Source: JAYFNU01 sp964460755
GTDB lineage: Bacteria > Bacillota > Clostridia > Oscillospirales > Ruminococcaceae
DNA length: 41,404 nt
NCBI GenBank assembly: GCA_964460755.1
Contig: CAYWQL010000014.1
Coordinates: 1-41,404, forward strand
Direction: 5' to 3'
Shown: positions 23,032-32,247 of the stretch, piece by piece
Layout of the letters: the number at the start of each line of letters is the position of its first letter
How positions within the stretch are numbered: the stretch's first letter is position 1
The notes under the pieces: model-generated
Databases searched by the model: none
The model's input: only the letters and a program-made list of their open reading frames with translations
What the model was told of the DNA's origin: nothing
Translations under genes and position numbers: made by a program

Positions 23032-24342
23032 TTAACATATTCTTTCTAAAGAAGCTATAAAAAAGCCCTCATTATTTTGCATATTCGGCAAAAAATACGC
23101 AAATTTATCGTCAGTTTCCATAAAAGCAAGGGATAATTTTGGCGTTACCGCCCGAAAAGACGGATTTTCACGCAAAAACGCCGCGACTGTTTGTTCGTTT
23201 TCATCTGTGTTTAGCGTGCAGGTCGAATATACTATTCGCCCTCCGACCTTGGTATGTCTCGCACCGTTTGCAAGAATTTTCGCCTGCGTCGCGGTAAGCT
23301 CGCCGTCCTTCGGCGGCTTCTTGTATCGAAGCTCGGGCTTCGAGCCGATTTCGCCGTACGCCGAGCAGGGCACGTCGCAAAGCACTCTGTCGAAAAGCGT
23401 GCCTTCGTCGTAATCGGTCGCGTCGGCAACGACGGCTTTTACTATCGTGACACCCTCGAGCGCCGCCTGCTCCTCGATAAGCTTAACCCTGCCCGCGTAA
23501 CAGTCGAGCGCGACAATTTCTCCGCTGTTTTTCATAATCTGAGCCGCGGTAAGGGTCTTTCCCCCGGGCGCGGCGCACATATCCAAAACCATCGTACCCG
23601 CTTCCGGCAAAAGAGCTTCGATTGCGCTTTGCGCCGAAAGACTTTGTATTCTTATATCGCCGTTTGAAAAGGCGCGGCTCTTAAGATAGTCGCCGTTTTT
23701 AATTACAAGCGCTCCGTCAAGCGCACAAACCTCGGCGCTTACTCCGTCCGCTTTAAGCGACGAAATTATTTCGTCCGTCGCTGCGCGAAGGGTATTGACC
23801 CGAACCGCCGTGACGCTCTTGTTAAAGAAGGACGCCATAATATCTTTTGCCCTTTCGCCATACTGCAAAAGAAACATTTTTACTATCTCCTCGTCGAGGG
23901 AATACTTAACCGAAAGCCTTGTCGTTTGGTCGGGTATGCTTTCAATATCGTTCAAATCAAACGCGGCCGATTTTCTAAGCACGGCGTTGACGAAGCCCTT
24001 CGCGGAAGTCTTTTTAAAAACCGAGCAAAGCGCCGCGCTCTCGTTAACCGCCGCGCTGACGGGAACCGAATCCATATAAAGGCTCTGATAAAGTCCGCTT
24101 CGCAAAATGGCAAGCACCTCGACGTCGAGCTTTCCAAGCGGCTTCGAAATATATTTTGAAAGGATAAAATCAAGTGTCAGCCGTCTTTCAAGGGTTCCGT
24201 AAAAAAGCGCGGTCGCGAAAAGAAGGTCGCGTCTTTCATAGTCTTGACCCTTTGTTTTGTTCTTAAAAACCAAATTTGAATAGCCGCCCTTATCGACCTC
24301 AATAAGGCATTTTGCGGCTAAAACTCTCGCTTTATCGCTCAA
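23032..24342 (-). CDS. rsmB: 16S rRNA (cytosine-967-C5) methyltransferase
   Basis: A 436-residue enzyme with an N-terminal NusB-like RNA-binding domain (about 1-140) and a C-terminal SAM-dependent methyltransferase domain. Motif I is VLDMCAAPGGKT; the two cysteines of m5C enzymes are in DVPCSAYG (motif IV, catalytic helper DVPC) and YSTCTLN (motif VI). Translation starts at a TTG (24340-24342) behind AGGAGAAG; the TTGA overlaps the stop of the zinc peptidase gene. Length and neighbours match the rsmB of this operon in other Firmicutes. Confidence 0.95.
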   Translation of the reverse strand: MSDKARVLAAKCLIEVDKGGYSNLVFKNKTKGQDYERRDLLFATALFYGTLERRLTLDFILSKYISKPLGKLDVEVLAILRSGLYQSLYMDSVPVSAAVNESAALCSVFKKTSAKGFVNAVLRKSAAFDLNDIESIPDQTTRLSVKYSLDEEIVKMFLLQYGERAKDIMASFFNKSVTAVRVNTLRAATDEIISSLKADGVSAEVCALDGALVIKNGDYLKSRAFSNGDIRIQSLSAQSAIEALLPEAGTMVLDMCAAPGGKTLTAAQIMKNSGEIVALDCYAGRVKLIEEQAALEGVTIVKAVVADATDYDEGTLFDRVLCDVPCSAYGEIGSKPELRYKKPPKDGELTATQAKILANGARHTKVGGRIVYSTCTLNTDENEQTVAAFLRENPSFRAVTPKLSLAFMETDDKFAYFLPNMQNNEGFFIASLERIC

Positions 24343-25019
24343 CGTCTTCTCCTGCCGCCAAAAAGCAAAATCAATCTTAAAAGGTTGGCGAGCGACACCG
24401 CAAGCGCCGCGACATAGGTCATCGCCGCCGCTCTGAGCACCTTTTTCGCGCCCGTCAACTCTTCGTCGCTGAGAACGTTGTCGGCGTCCAAAATCGCAAT
24501 CGCCCGACGGCTCGCATTAAACTCCACGGGAAGTGTGACGAGCTGAAAAACTACTGACAGAGCAAAGAGCCCTATGCCGACATAGATAAGTCCGTCTATG
24601 CTCAAAAACAGCCCCAAAACAATCGCGGGCCACGAGAGGTTTGCGCCGATATTGGTAATGGGAATAATCGCCGAGCGAAGCCGAATAGGGGCATAGTCCC
24701 GCGCGTACTGAACGGCGTGTCCCGCCTCGTGCGCCGCAACCCCCGCCGCCGCTATTGAACAGCTGTCGTAGGTTGACTCCGAAAGCCGAATGACCTTTGC
24801 CTTGGGGTCGTAGTGGTCGGTAAGCTCGCCGCTTATTCGTTCTATGCCGATATTGGAAAGTCCGTTCTCGTCGAGTATCCTTCTCGCGACATAGCTTCCC
24901 GTCACGCCGTTTGCCGACATAACCCTGCTGTATCTTTTATAGGTTGCCTTGACGCTCCATTGAGCTATAAGCGCAAGGATAAACGCGGGCAAAACCAAAA
25001 GCAAATAATAATAATCCAA
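24339..25019 (-). CDS. Membrane zinc metallopeptidase (YugP-like)
   Basis: A 226-residue membrane protein of the zinc peptidase 2 family. The metal-binding HEAGH sits in GVAAHEAGHAVQYA near residue 100. Hydrophobic segments lie at the N-terminus (2-19), near 124-165 (two passes) and near the C-terminus (198-217). The family is widespread in Firmicutes but its substrate is not known. The start is a TTG at 25019 with AAAGGAG in front; no better codon is available. It lies between fmt (15-base gap) and rsmB (overlap), a common place in Clostridia. Confidence 0.9.
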   Translation of the reverse strand: MDYYYLLLVLPAFILALIAQWSVKATYKRYSRVMSANGVTGSYVARRILDENGLSNIGIERISGELTDHYDPKAKVIRLSESTYDSCSIAAAGVAAHEAGHAVQYARDYAPIRLRSAIIPITNIGANLSWPAIVLGLFLSIDGLIYVGIGLFALSVVFQLVTLPVEFNASRRAIAILDADNVLSDEELTGAKKVLRAAAMTYVAALAVSLANLLRLILLFGGRRRR

Positions 25020-25034
25020 AACAAACGCTCCTTT

Positions 25035-25946
25035 TTATAGAATGTCGCCGCTCTTAAAGCGAGTCCCCATAGCCCACTCTTTTCCGCTCATAAGGCGGCT
25101 TCCCTCGGGCTTAACCTCGAGAAGAACTATAACGCCCTTTTTCGTCGCGACTCTTAACGGATTAAGGGATAATATCTTCCCCGCTTTTCCCTCGCCTTCG
25201 TCAACCGCCGACCTTAAAACCTTTATCTTCTTGTCCCCAAAAAGGAAATACGCATTGGGCCACATTTCGAACGCGCGCACCTTGCTGTGAATAGCTTTGG
25301 CGTCGTCCTCAAAGGAGAAAAGCCCCTCCTCCTTAGTAAGCGGAGGCGCAAAGCTCGCGTCGGCGTCAATCTGCTTTGTTCTTGTCGCGGTTCCCAGTTT
25401 TATTGCCTTAACCGTCTTTACGATAAGCTCGGCTCCCACCTTGCCCATTTTATCAAAAAGGCTCGTAGCGTTGTCGTCAGGCGCGATATCGACCGTCGAA
25501 ACGTCGATAATATCCCCTGTGTCCATTTCCTGCTCCATATACATCGCCGTCACGCCCGAAACTGTTTCTGCGTTTAAGAGCGCGCGTTGAATGGGCGCGG
25601 AGCCGCGATACTTCGGAAGAAGCGACGCGTGAATATTGACGCATCCGAGCGGAGGAATATCGAGAATTTCCTTGGGAAGAAGCCGCCCGTATGCAACGAC
25701 CACGATAAGCTCGGGGTTCATTTCTTTAATTATTCTCTCTGCATCGCCGTCGCGAAGCTTAACGGGCTGATATACCGGAATACCAAGCTCGGTCGCCGCA
25801 ACCTTTACCGCGGGAGGGGTCAAAATCTGTTTTCTCCCGACGGGCTTATCCGGCTGACAAAACACCCCGACAACCTCCTCGCCTTTGACGAGGGCGCGAA
25901 GCATAACCGCCGCGATTTCAGGAGTTCCCATAAACAGTATTCTCAT
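25035..25946 (-). CDS. fmt: Methionyl-tRNA formyltransferase
   Basis: Fmt puts a formyl group from 10-formyltetrahydrofolate on initiator Met-tRNA. The 303-residue protein starts with ILFMGTPEIAAVML and has the catalytic triad region NIHASLLPKYRGSAPIQRAL (Asn, His) with the following Asp in QEMDTGDIID. The C-terminal OB-like domain for tRNA binding follows residue 205. The start overlaps the def stop (ATGA at 25943-25946). Thus the enzymes that add and remove the formyl group are made together. Confidence 0.97.
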   Translation of the reverse strand: MRILFMGTPEIAAVMLRALVKGEEVVGVFCQPDKPVGRKQILTPPAVKVAATELGIPVYQPVKLRDGDAERIIKEMNPELIVVVAYGRLLPKEILDIPPLGCVNIHASLLPKYRGSAPIQRALLNAETVSGVTAMYMEQEMDTGDIIDVSTVDIAPDDNATSLFDKMGKVGAELIVKTVKAIKLGTATRTKQIDADASFAPPLTKEEGLFSFEDDAKAIHSKVRAFEMWPNAYFLFGDKKIKVLRSAVDEGEGKAGKILSLNPLRVATKKGVIVLLEVKPEGSRLMSGKEWAMGTRFKSGDIL

Positions 25947-26482
25947 TTTTTCTTCTTTTTCGCTTTCTCTTTTTCTTGGCGCGCTTCCTCTTCCTGCGCT
26001 TGACGTTCAAGCAGCTCGTCGAGCTCCTCGTCACTCATAATGATATCGGTCTTGTCGAGAAAAAGCGTTCCGTCAAGGTGGTCGATTTCGTGGCACGCCG
26101 CGCGCGCCGCCATCTCCTCGCACTCAAGCTCAAACCACTTTCCGTTTCTGTCCTGCGCCTTAACGGTAACCTTGACCGGACGCATAACGTATCCCCGCTC
26201 GTCGGGGCAGGAAAGACAGCCCTCAAAGGTTCCGCATTCCTCGTCGCTCGCGCTTATGATTTCGGGATTGATTAACTCGACGTATTCCTCGTTGCGGACA
26301 ATTACAACCGCGCGTCTAAGTATACCGACCTGCGGCGCGGCAAGCCCCAAGCCCTCGGCGTCGATTAGCGTTTCGGTAAGGTCGTTCATAAACGCCGCCG
26401 TCTTCTCGCCGAAATCGGTAACGGGACGGCTCTTTTTTCGAAGGGTCTCGTCGTCTTTTAAAATTATCTTTCTGAGTGCCAT
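25943..26482 (-). CDS. def: Peptide deformylase
   Basis: Def removes the N-formyl group from new proteins. The 179-residue protein has the three family motifs: GLAAPQVGI, EGCLSCP (metal Cys) and CHEIDHLDG (the HExxH metal site). A Lys/Glu-rich C-terminal tail of about 30 residues goes beyond the core fold. The start at 26482 is preceded by AAAGGAGAA; a frame reaching 26518 would overlap priA and has no site. It sits between priA and fmt as in other Firmicutes. Confidence 0.96.
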   Translation of the reverse strand: MALRKIILKDDETLRKKSRPVTDFGEKTAAFMNDLTETLIDAEGLGLAAPQVGILRRAVVIVRNEEYVELINPEIISASDEECGTFEGCLSCPDERGYVMRPVKVTVKAQDRNGKWFELECEEMAARAACHEIDHLDGTLFLDKTDIIMSDEELDELLERQAQEEEARQEKEKAKKKKK

Positions 26483-26495
26483 TTTGCGTTCTCCT

Positions 26496-28745
26496 TTATC
26501 CGTCAAGCTCATCGCCAAAATCGACGAACAGCTTTCCTTTCTCGTTTATTTTCTGCTTGTTCCACTCGTTCATACATTCGCGCAAAAACGAACGGAAAAG
26601 GGTGTTGTTTTTGCATTTTATAACTATTCTTTGGCGGTATAAATCATTGACGAAGGCGACCCGCATCGGCGCGGGTCCAAGCGCCTTAATGGGCATTCTG
26701 CTGTATTGCTGCTTCGCACCGACCATCTTCATTATGGTTAAGAAGCTTTCCGCTGAAGCCGCCGCCTCTTTTTCGCTTCGCGAAACAAAACCGATGGTAC
26801 ACAGCGAACAGTACGGCGGGTACAAATGAAGCTTTCGAGAAACTATTTCGTCCTTGTAAAAGGAGCGATAATCCTGTCTTGCGGCAAGCTTAATTATGGC
26901 GTTGTCCGGGTCGACGGTCTGTATAATCGCCTCACCCGTCTTGTCGCCGCGGCCGCTCCTGCCGATAACCTGAGTAAGCATTGAGAAGGTGCGTTCGTTC
27001 GCCTTAAAGCTCGGCATAAGCAAAAGCTGGTCAATGCTGAGCACCCCCGCTAAGGTTACGTTCTTGAAATCAAGCCCCTTGGCTATCATCTGCGTCCCGA
27101 TTATTATATCATATTCTCCCTTTGAGAAATCATACAAAAGCTTTTCAATCGAATGCTTTTTCGACACGCTGTCGAGGTCAAGGCGAAGTATTCGCGCATT
27201 TGGGAAAAAGTTTTCAAGCTCCTCCTCAATTTTCTGCGTGCCTATGCCCGTGTGCATTATCGCGCCGCCGCACTCGTCGCATATTTCTCTTATCGGATAC
27301 GCCCGCCCGCAGTAGTGACAAACGTGGGTCAACGAGCTTTTGTGAAGCACAAGCGGCGTATCACAGCTTTCGCATTTAACTATTTTTTTGCAGGAGCGGC
27401 ACATAGAAATCGTTCGATATCCCCTGCGGTTTAAAAGCAAGATACACTGCTCGTTTTTCGCAAGTCGCTTTTCGATTTCGTCGCAAAGATACTTGCTCAC
27501 ATAGTGACTGTTTCCCGCCAAAAGCTCGCTTCGCATATCGACGACGCGCACCTTCGGCAAGGGCATATTTCCATATCTCTCGTCAAGCTCGACAAGATTA
27601 TATTTTCCGCTCTTTGCCGCGAAATAGCTTTCGACAGACGGCGTCGCCGAAGCAAGAAGAAGCCTTGCGCCCGTCTCCCGCGCGCGAAAACGCGCCACCG
27701 CGACGGCGTCATAGCGAGGGTTCTTTTCCGAGCGGTATGAGGTTTCCTGCTCCTCGTCGACAATAATCAGCCCAAGGCTTCTCGCCGGCGAAAACACCGC
27801 CGACCGCGTTCCAACCACGACCGAGCATTCGCCGCTCTTTATACGAAGCCACTGCAAATACCTCTCGGTATCGTTAAGGGCACTGTGAATTATTCCGACC
27901 CGTTCGCCGAAAAGACTTTTTAAGCGATAAATCATTTGTGTGGCAATAGCGATTTCGGGAACGAGAAGCATTGCGCTTTTTCCGTCGCTTATAACCTGCT
28001 CTATCAGACGAATATATATAAGCGTTTTTCCGCTTGACGTCACCCCGTTAAGAAGGGTCGTCGACGGCTTTTTCTCGTCGAGATATCCCGCTTCTATCTC
28101 TTTTAGCGCCGCCCCCTGCGCCGCTGTCAACAACGGTATTTCGGCGGTTTCGGTATACTGTGCGTATATATTTGCTTCTTTATTACGGTTTTCTCGTTCA
28201 ATTATGCCTTTTTCGACAAGTCGCGTAACGACGTCGCGCCCGACGCTTACCCTTTGGGCTATTTCGGAAAAGCTCATCGGGCATTCCTTTATCGCGTCGC
28301 AGACCGCCCTTTGCTTTTCAGTAAGGCGTGGGGACACGCTTGGCTCGCGATATACAAATACCGTTTCAAGATGCGCTTCGGACGAAGCGACGATGCCCTC
28401 CCCCTTGCCGTTGGGCACAAGCCTCGCGTTTTTCGGAAGCACCGTCTTTACCGCGTCATAATAGGTGCAAAAGGTCGTTTCGCGAAGAAACAAAATAAGC
28501 CGAACCTGCTCGTTATCCAAGAGCGGGTCGCCCTTTTCTATATCAATAATTTCTTTTAACCCGGCGACCGTTTCGGAAAAAAGCTCGAGCACAACCCCCA
28601 TACGGGGCGCCGCCTTTCCGAAAGGCACAAGAACGCGCGCGCCGACGCGGGCAAACTGCGACAGGCTGTTTGGCACATCGTAGCTGTAAAGCTTATCAAA
28701 TTTAAAGGCGGCGTTATCCACCGCAACTTTTACGCCGCAACTCAT
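26496..28745 (-). CDS. priA: Primosomal replication restart helicase PriA
   Basis: PriA finds stalled replication forks and reloads the helicase. The 749-residue protein has the N-terminal 3'-DNA-binding domain, a winged helix, Walker A in NGVTSSGKTLIYI, the Walker B DEEQ in IIVDEEQETSY, and the zinc-binding cysteine cluster CRSCKKIVKCESC and CHYCGRAYPIREICDEC, then the second helicase lobe (MLTQVIGRSGRGDKTGE). The ATG at 28745 is preceded by AGGAGG and matches the family start; a codon three triplets earlier is not needed. It follows rpoZ by 35 bases; coaBC, usually between them, is missing. Confidence 0.96.
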   Translation of the reverse strand: MSCGVKVAVDNAAFKFDKLYSYDVPNSLSQFARVGARVLVPFGKAAPRMGVVLELFSETVAGLKEIIDIEKGDPLLDNEQVRLILFLRETTFCTYYDAVKTVLPKNARLVPNGKGEGIVASSEAHLETVFVYREPSVSPRLTEKQRAVCDAIKECPMSFSEIAQRVSVGRDVVTRLVEKGIIERENRNKEANIYAQYTETAEIPLLTAAQGAALKEIEAGYLDEKKPSTTLLNGVTSSGKTLIYIRLIEQVISDGKSAMLLVPEIAIATQMIYRLKSLFGERVGIIHSALNDTERYLQWLRIKSGECSVVVGTRSAVFSPARSLGLIIVDEEQETSYRSEKNPRYDAVAVARFRARETGARLLLASATPSVESYFAAKSGKYNLVELDERYGNMPLPKVRVVDMRSELLAGNSHYVSKYLCDEIEKRLAKNEQCILLLNRRGYRTISMCRSCKKIVKCESCDTPLVLHKSSLTHVCHYCGRAYPIREICDECGGAIMHTGIGTQKIEEELENFFPNARILRLDLDSVSKKHSIEKLLYDFSKGEYDIIIGTQMIAKGLDFKNVTLAGVLSIDQLLLMPSFKANERTFSMLTQVIGRSGRGDKTGEAIIQTVDPDNAIIKLAARQDYRSFYKDEIVSRKLHLYPPYCSLCTIGFVSRSEKEAAASAESFLTIMKMVGAKQQYSRMPIKALGPAPMRVAFVNDLYRQRIVIKCKNNTLFRSFLRECMNEWNKQKINEKGKLFVDFGDELDG

Positions 28746-28780
28746 AAACGCCACCTCCTCGCTAATGCTTATTTATGATA

Positions 28781-28975
28781 TTACTTTCCTTCAACTATTT
28801 TAAGCTTGTGCGCGCCGAACTCGTCGATAGCGAGATTGACGGCTTTGTCGTCGAGTATAACCTTATCCTCAAGCGCCTTTTCCGAGATGTCACGAGAACG
28901 CTTGGCTATTGCGATTACAAGGCTGTATGTGCTCTCGCACTCCTCGAGAAGCTGACCGATTGCTGGCTTTAACAT
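28781..28975 (-). CDS. rpoZ: RNA polymerase omega subunit
   Basis: A 64-residue protein. Residues LVIAIAKRSRDISEK form the conserved omega core helix that wraps the beta-prime C-terminus, and the N-terminal MLKPAIGQLLEECESTYSLV also fits. Omega helps assemble and stabilise RNA polymerase. It starts one base after the gmk stop, the usual gmk-rpoZ pair, and is shorter than E. coli omega, as is common in Clostridia. Confidence 0.93.
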   Translation of the reverse strand: MLKPAIGQLLEECESTYSLVIAIAKRSRDISEKALEDKVILDDKAVNLAIDEFGAHKLKIVEGK

Positions 28976-28976
28976 T

Positions 28977-29564
28977 TTATTTCTTTTCCTCCGCTTGCTT
29001 ATTTTTTTGCCATTTATTTATTGTCCGCGACAGCTTTGCCGCGCAGACCTCCGCTATATCGTTTTCGAGCGAATAGTCATAGAATTTAAGCTCCTTGAGC
29101 TCGGTCTCGGCGATACGAAGACGCTCCTTAATTTCCTCGTCGTCCTCGGTTCCGCGAAGACGAAGCCGCTGCTCGAGGACCTCTAACGACGGCGGCACAA
29201 TGAACACGCAAAGGGAATCGGGATACGCCTCCTTTACGTTTTTCGCGCCCTCAACCTCTATAATCAAAACAACGGTGTTGCTGCCCGTAAGCTTTTGCTC
29301 AAGCTCGTCCATGGGCGTCCCATAATAGTGACCAGCGTAATTTGTATATTCAAGCATACGCTTGTTTTCGACACGCTTTAAAAAGTCCTTTTCCGTAAGG
29401 AAGTAATAATTGACCCCGTCGATTTCGTTTTTTCTCGGCTTTCGTGTTGTGCAGGACACGCTTAAAAAAACGTCCTCGCGAAGCTTCATAAGACAGCCGA
29501 CTACGGTGTCCTTGCCGCAGCCAGACGGGCCCGACACAACAACAAGCTTGCTTTGGTTAATCAT
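28977..29564 (-). CDS. gmk: Guanylate kinase
   Basis: Gmk turns GMP and ATP into GDP and ADP. The 195-residue protein has the P-loop SGPSGCGKDTV near the start, the GMP-binding SCTTRKPRKNEIDGVNYYF, the YAGHYYGTP segment, IIEVEGAKNV and the lid RLRLRGTEDDEE. The usual Ser/Thr/Gly after the P-loop lysine is Asp here (GKDTV), a minor variant. The ATG at 29564 has GAGGGGGAAG in front and overlaps the remA end by eight bases. Confidence 0.96.
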   Translation of the reverse strand: MINQSKLVVVSGPSGCGKDTVVGCLMKLREDVFLSVSCTTRKPRKNEIDGVNYYFLTEKDFLKRVENKRMLEYTNYAGHYYGTPMDELEQKLTGSNTVVLIIEVEGAKNVKEAYPDSLCVFIVPPSLEVLEQRLRLRGTEDDEEIKERLRIAETELKELKFYDYSLENDIAEVCAAKLSRTINKWQKNKQAEEKK

Positions 29565-29820
29565 CGTCTTCCCCCTCGTCCGTTTCGTCGTCGCTAAGTC
29601 GGTTGGCAACCGTTTCAGGTTGAACCGCCGAAAGGATAACGTGGTCGGAATCGGTGATAATCACCGCGCGTGTTCGCCGCCCATAGGTCGCGTCGATAAG
29701 CGCGCCCTTGTCGCGGGCGTCCTGAACGATACGCTTGATTGGTGCCGACTCGGGGCTGACAATGGCAATAAGTCTGTTTGCCGAAACCATATTTCCAAAG
29801 CCGATATTAATAAGCTTCAT
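29557..29820 (-). CDS. remA: RemA/DUF370 family regulator
   Basis: An 87-residue protein of the DUF370 family. The conserved core is LINIGFGNMVSANRLIAIVS, then APIKRIVQDARDKG, LIDATYGRRTRAVIITDSDH. RemA in B. subtilis is a DNA-binding activator of matrix and osmoprotection genes and forms oligomeric rings that wrap DNA. The position between yicC and gmk is the same as in Bacillus. Whether it controls the nearby glycan operon is open. It ends in an acidic tail (DDETDEGEDDD) that overlaps the gmk start. Confidence 0.93.
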   Translation of the reverse strand: MKLINIGFGNMVSANRLIAIVSPESAPIKRIVQDARDKGALIDATYGRRTRAVIITDSDHVILSAVQPETVANRLSDDETDEGEDDD

Positions 29821-29832
29821 TGACGCGCTCCC

Positions 29833-30711
29833 TTACTCAATATTTTGGATTTGTTCGCGGATTTTTTCTATCTCTGCTTTTACGTCGACTACCGTCGACG
29901 TTATATCAAGGTCGTTTGCCTTGCTTCCGATAGTGTTTATCTCCCTGTTGATTTCCTGAGTAAGAAAATCCAGCTTTCTCCCAATGGGCTCGTTCGCCGC
30001 AAGAATTTTTCTGAACTGAGAAAGGTGACTGCGAAGCCTCACCGTTTCCTCGTCAATCGCCGCCTTGTCGGCGTAAATCGCCGCTTCAAGAAGTATGCGG
30101 TTTTCGTCGATTTCGGTTGCTTCAAGCACGGACGTCATTCTTGCGAAAAGCTTTTCGCGATATTTTTGAAGACGCGGCTCGGACTGCTTTTCGATTTCTG
30201 TTACCGCGTTTTCTATGAAGTCAAGCCGTGAAAGCACGTCCTCTAAAAGCTTTTGTCCCTCGTGCTCACGCATAGAATTATAGCTTGCGAGAGCCTCGTC
30301 AAGCACTGTTCTCACATCCGTCCAAAGCTCGTCCTCGTCGACATCCTGACGCTTTACGTTAAAAACCTCGGGGAAGCGGGCAATCGACACGGCAGAGGCG
30401 TCGGCTTTAAGTCCAAGAGTTTCTGAAAGCACCTTGAGCGCGTCGGAATAGCTTTTCGCCACCTCAAGATTAAGCTCAATTTCGGGGCTTTGTCCCTCGC
30501 TGTTAACTATCGTAAGCCCCGCGTCGAATTTTCCGCGGGAAACGCTGCTTTGAATATAGGTTTTTATCTTATCCTCCATAAAGGAATAGGCGCGTGGAAC
30601 GCGGGAGGAAAACTCAAAATATCGGTGGTTAACCGAACGAAGCTCAACCGTTATTTCCCGTCCGTTGACAATCTCGGTCGCCCGTCCGAAGCCCGTCATA
30701 CTGTTAATCAT
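29833..30711 (-). CDS. yicC: YicC/YloC family endoribonuclease
   Basis: A 292-residue protein of the YicC family, RNases that take part in RNA decay. The N-terminus MINSMTGFGRATEIVNGREI and the C-terminal DFLTQEINREINTIGSKAND are the two hallmark regions. A Glu/Leu-rich helical middle part lies between them. It is the first gene of the operon. I start at 30711, where the family match begins and GGAG lies in front; an ATG four codons upstream is possible. A promoter lies 45-70 bases upstream. Confidence 0.93.
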   Translation of the reverse strand: MINSMTGFGRATEIVNGREITVELRSVNHRYFEFSSRVPRAYSFMEDKIKTYIQSSVSRGKFDAGLTIVNSEGQSPEIELNLEVAKSYSDALKVLSETLGLKADASAVSIARFPEVFNVKRQDVDEDELWTDVRTVLDEALASYNSMREHEGQKLLEDVLSRLDFIENAVTEIEKQSEPRLQKYREKLFARMTSVLEATEIDENRILLEAAIYADKAAIDEETVRLRSHLSQFRKILAANEPIGRKLDFLTQEINREINTIGSKANDLDITSTVVDVKAEIEKIREQIQNIE

Positions 30712-30754
30712 TGATTTCTCCAATGCTTATAAGTATTTGTTTATATATATGGTT

Positions 30755-30783
30755 ATTTTACTTTGTTAGGGGAAAAAAGTCAA
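30755..30783 (-). promoter_or_regulatory. Sigma-A promoter of the yicC-rsgA operon
   Basis: On the minus strand, TTGACT (30778-30783) and TAAAAT (30755-30760) are 17 bases apart, about 45 bases from the yicC start. It lies directly beyond the terminator of the oadA-like gene. It can drive all 13 genes down to the terminator at 18033-18064. Confidence 0.82.
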
Positions 30784-30787
30784 ATTA

Positions 30788-30826
30788 ACTTGCAAAAAAA
30801 TCAGCGCCGAAAAGGCGCTGATTTTT
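30788..30826 (-). terminator. Terminator of the transcarboxylase-like operon
   Basis: AAAAATCAGCGCC (30796-30808) pairs with its exact complement at 30814-30826 around a five-base loop. On the minus strand the stem leads into TTTTTTTGC. It lies eight bases after the stop of the oadA-like gene. Confidence 0.9.
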
Positions 30827-30833
30827 AACTTCC

Positions 30834-32231
30834 TTATAGCGGGTGAACCATATTCGCTTTGTCGAGGTGGTCGGCGTCAAGTCCGACCTCCTTGGCTCTT
30901 CTTGTTTCGAAGAATTTTGTCGCAACCTGCGGGAACATAGCATAGCTGAGAACATCCTCGTCGTTCTTCGCAAAGGCTTTCGCCTCCTCGCGAAGATTGT
31001 CAAGCTCGGGCTTCAACAGGTCGGCGGGACGGCAGGTAATCGGCTTTTCGTCTTTGAGAATTTTCTTTTGGAACGCGGGGTCAATCGGGGCGGGAGTTTT
31101 GCCGTATTCGCCCTTCACAAGTCCCTTAAATTCCTTGGTGACCATCTTATAGCGCTCGCCCATAACTACGTTAAACACCGCCTGAGTTCCGACTATCTGT
31201 GAGGTCGGCGTTACAAGGGGCGGATAACCGCTGTCCTCGCGAACACGGGGGATTTCTTTAAGAACAGCGTCAAGCTGGTCTTCCTTGCCCGCGTCCTTAA
31301 GCTGTTTAAGAAGGTTCGAAAGCATTCCGCCGGGAACCTGATAAAGCAATGTGTTTGCGTCAACACCGAGCATCTTCGGGTTGAGCTGACCGCTCTTGAG
31401 GTACTTAACGCGAAGGGTGTCGAAATATTCGCGTATCTCGTTGAGCTTGTGAAGGTCAAGTCCCGTGTCGTATTCCGTGCCCTGAAGCGCGGCGACGAGG
31501 GACTCTGTCGCCATATGAGACGAGCCCATCGCGAGGGGCGAAATAGCGGTATCAACGATATCCGCGCCCGCCTCAATTCCCTTTAAAATGGACATCGAGG
31601 CAAGCCCCGAGGTGTAGTGGGAATGAAGCTGAATCGGGATTTTAACCGTTTTCTTCAACGTGCTGACAAGGTCGTATGTCGCATAGGGCTTAAGAAGTCC
31701 CGCCATATCCTTGATACAAATTGAATCGGCGCCGGCATTTTCGAGCTCCTTAGCGTACTTCGCGAAATATTCGTTGTTGTGAATGGGGCTTAAGGTGTAC
31801 GAAATGCAGGCTTGAATGTGAGCCTTTTCCTTCTTCGCGGCGTTTATGGACGCCTCAAGGTTGCGTATATCGTTCAGGGCGTCGAACACGCGCATAATGT
31901 CAATTCCGTTTGCCACCATCTTCTGAACGAAGTAGGCGACGACGTCGTCGGCATAGTGGCGATAACCGAGCATATTCTGTCCGCGATAAAGCATCTGAAT
32001 TTTTGTGTTCGGCATAGCCTTCTTTATTGTACGAAGTCTCTCCCACGGGTCTTCATCAAGGAAGCGAAGGCAGGAATCGAAGGTCGCGCCGCCCCACGCT
32101 TCAGCCGAGTAGTAACCGACCTTATCCATTGCGGGAAGTATCGGCTTCATCTCGTCTAATGTCATACGGGTTGCTATAAGCGACTGATGAGAGTCGCGAA
32201 GGGCAACCTCGGTAATTTTAACTTTAGCCAT
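30834..32231 (-). CDS. oadA: OadA/5S-like biotin-dependent carboxyltransferase subunit
   Basis: A 465-residue TIM-barrel enzyme of the HMGL-like family that moves a carboxyl group between biotin and pyruvate/oxaloacetate. Visible are the metal-binding Asp of EVALRDSHQS (D13), the carbamylated lysine of CIKDMAGLL (K174) and the metal ligands HSH (203-205), followed by the PYC/OADA C-terminal domain (about 310-465). There is no fused biotin domain; it is encoded separately just upstream. The family covers oxaloacetate decarboxylase alpha, pyruvate carboxylase B and the transcarboxylase 5S subunit. No oadB sodium-pump gene is in the window, and a 12S-like gene is, so the 5S role is the best fit to context. 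Confidence 0.92.
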   Translation of the reverse strand: MAKVKITEVALRDSHQSLIATRMTLDEMKPILPAMDKVGYYSAEAWGGATFDSCLRFLDEDPWERLRTIKKAMPNTKIQMLYRGQNMLGYRHYADDVVAYFVQKMVANGIDIMRVFDALNDIRNLEASINAAKKEKAHIQACISYTLSPIHNNEYFAKYAKELENAGADSICIKDMAGLLKPYATYDLVSTLKKTVKIPIQLHSHYTSGLASMSILKGIEAGADIVDTAISPLAMGSSHMATESLVAALQGTEYDTGLDLHKLNEIREYFDTLRVKYLKSGQLNPKMLGVDANTLLYQVPGGMLSNLLKQLKDAGKEDQLDAVLKEIPRVREDSGYPPLVTPTSQIVGTQAVFNVVMGERYKMVTKEFKGLVKGEYGKTPAPIDPAFQKKILKDEKPITCRPADLLKPELDNLREEAKAFAKNDEDVLSYAMFPQVATKFFETRRAKEVGLDADHLDKANMVHPL

Positions 32232-32247
32232 AATTTATGCCCTTTCC

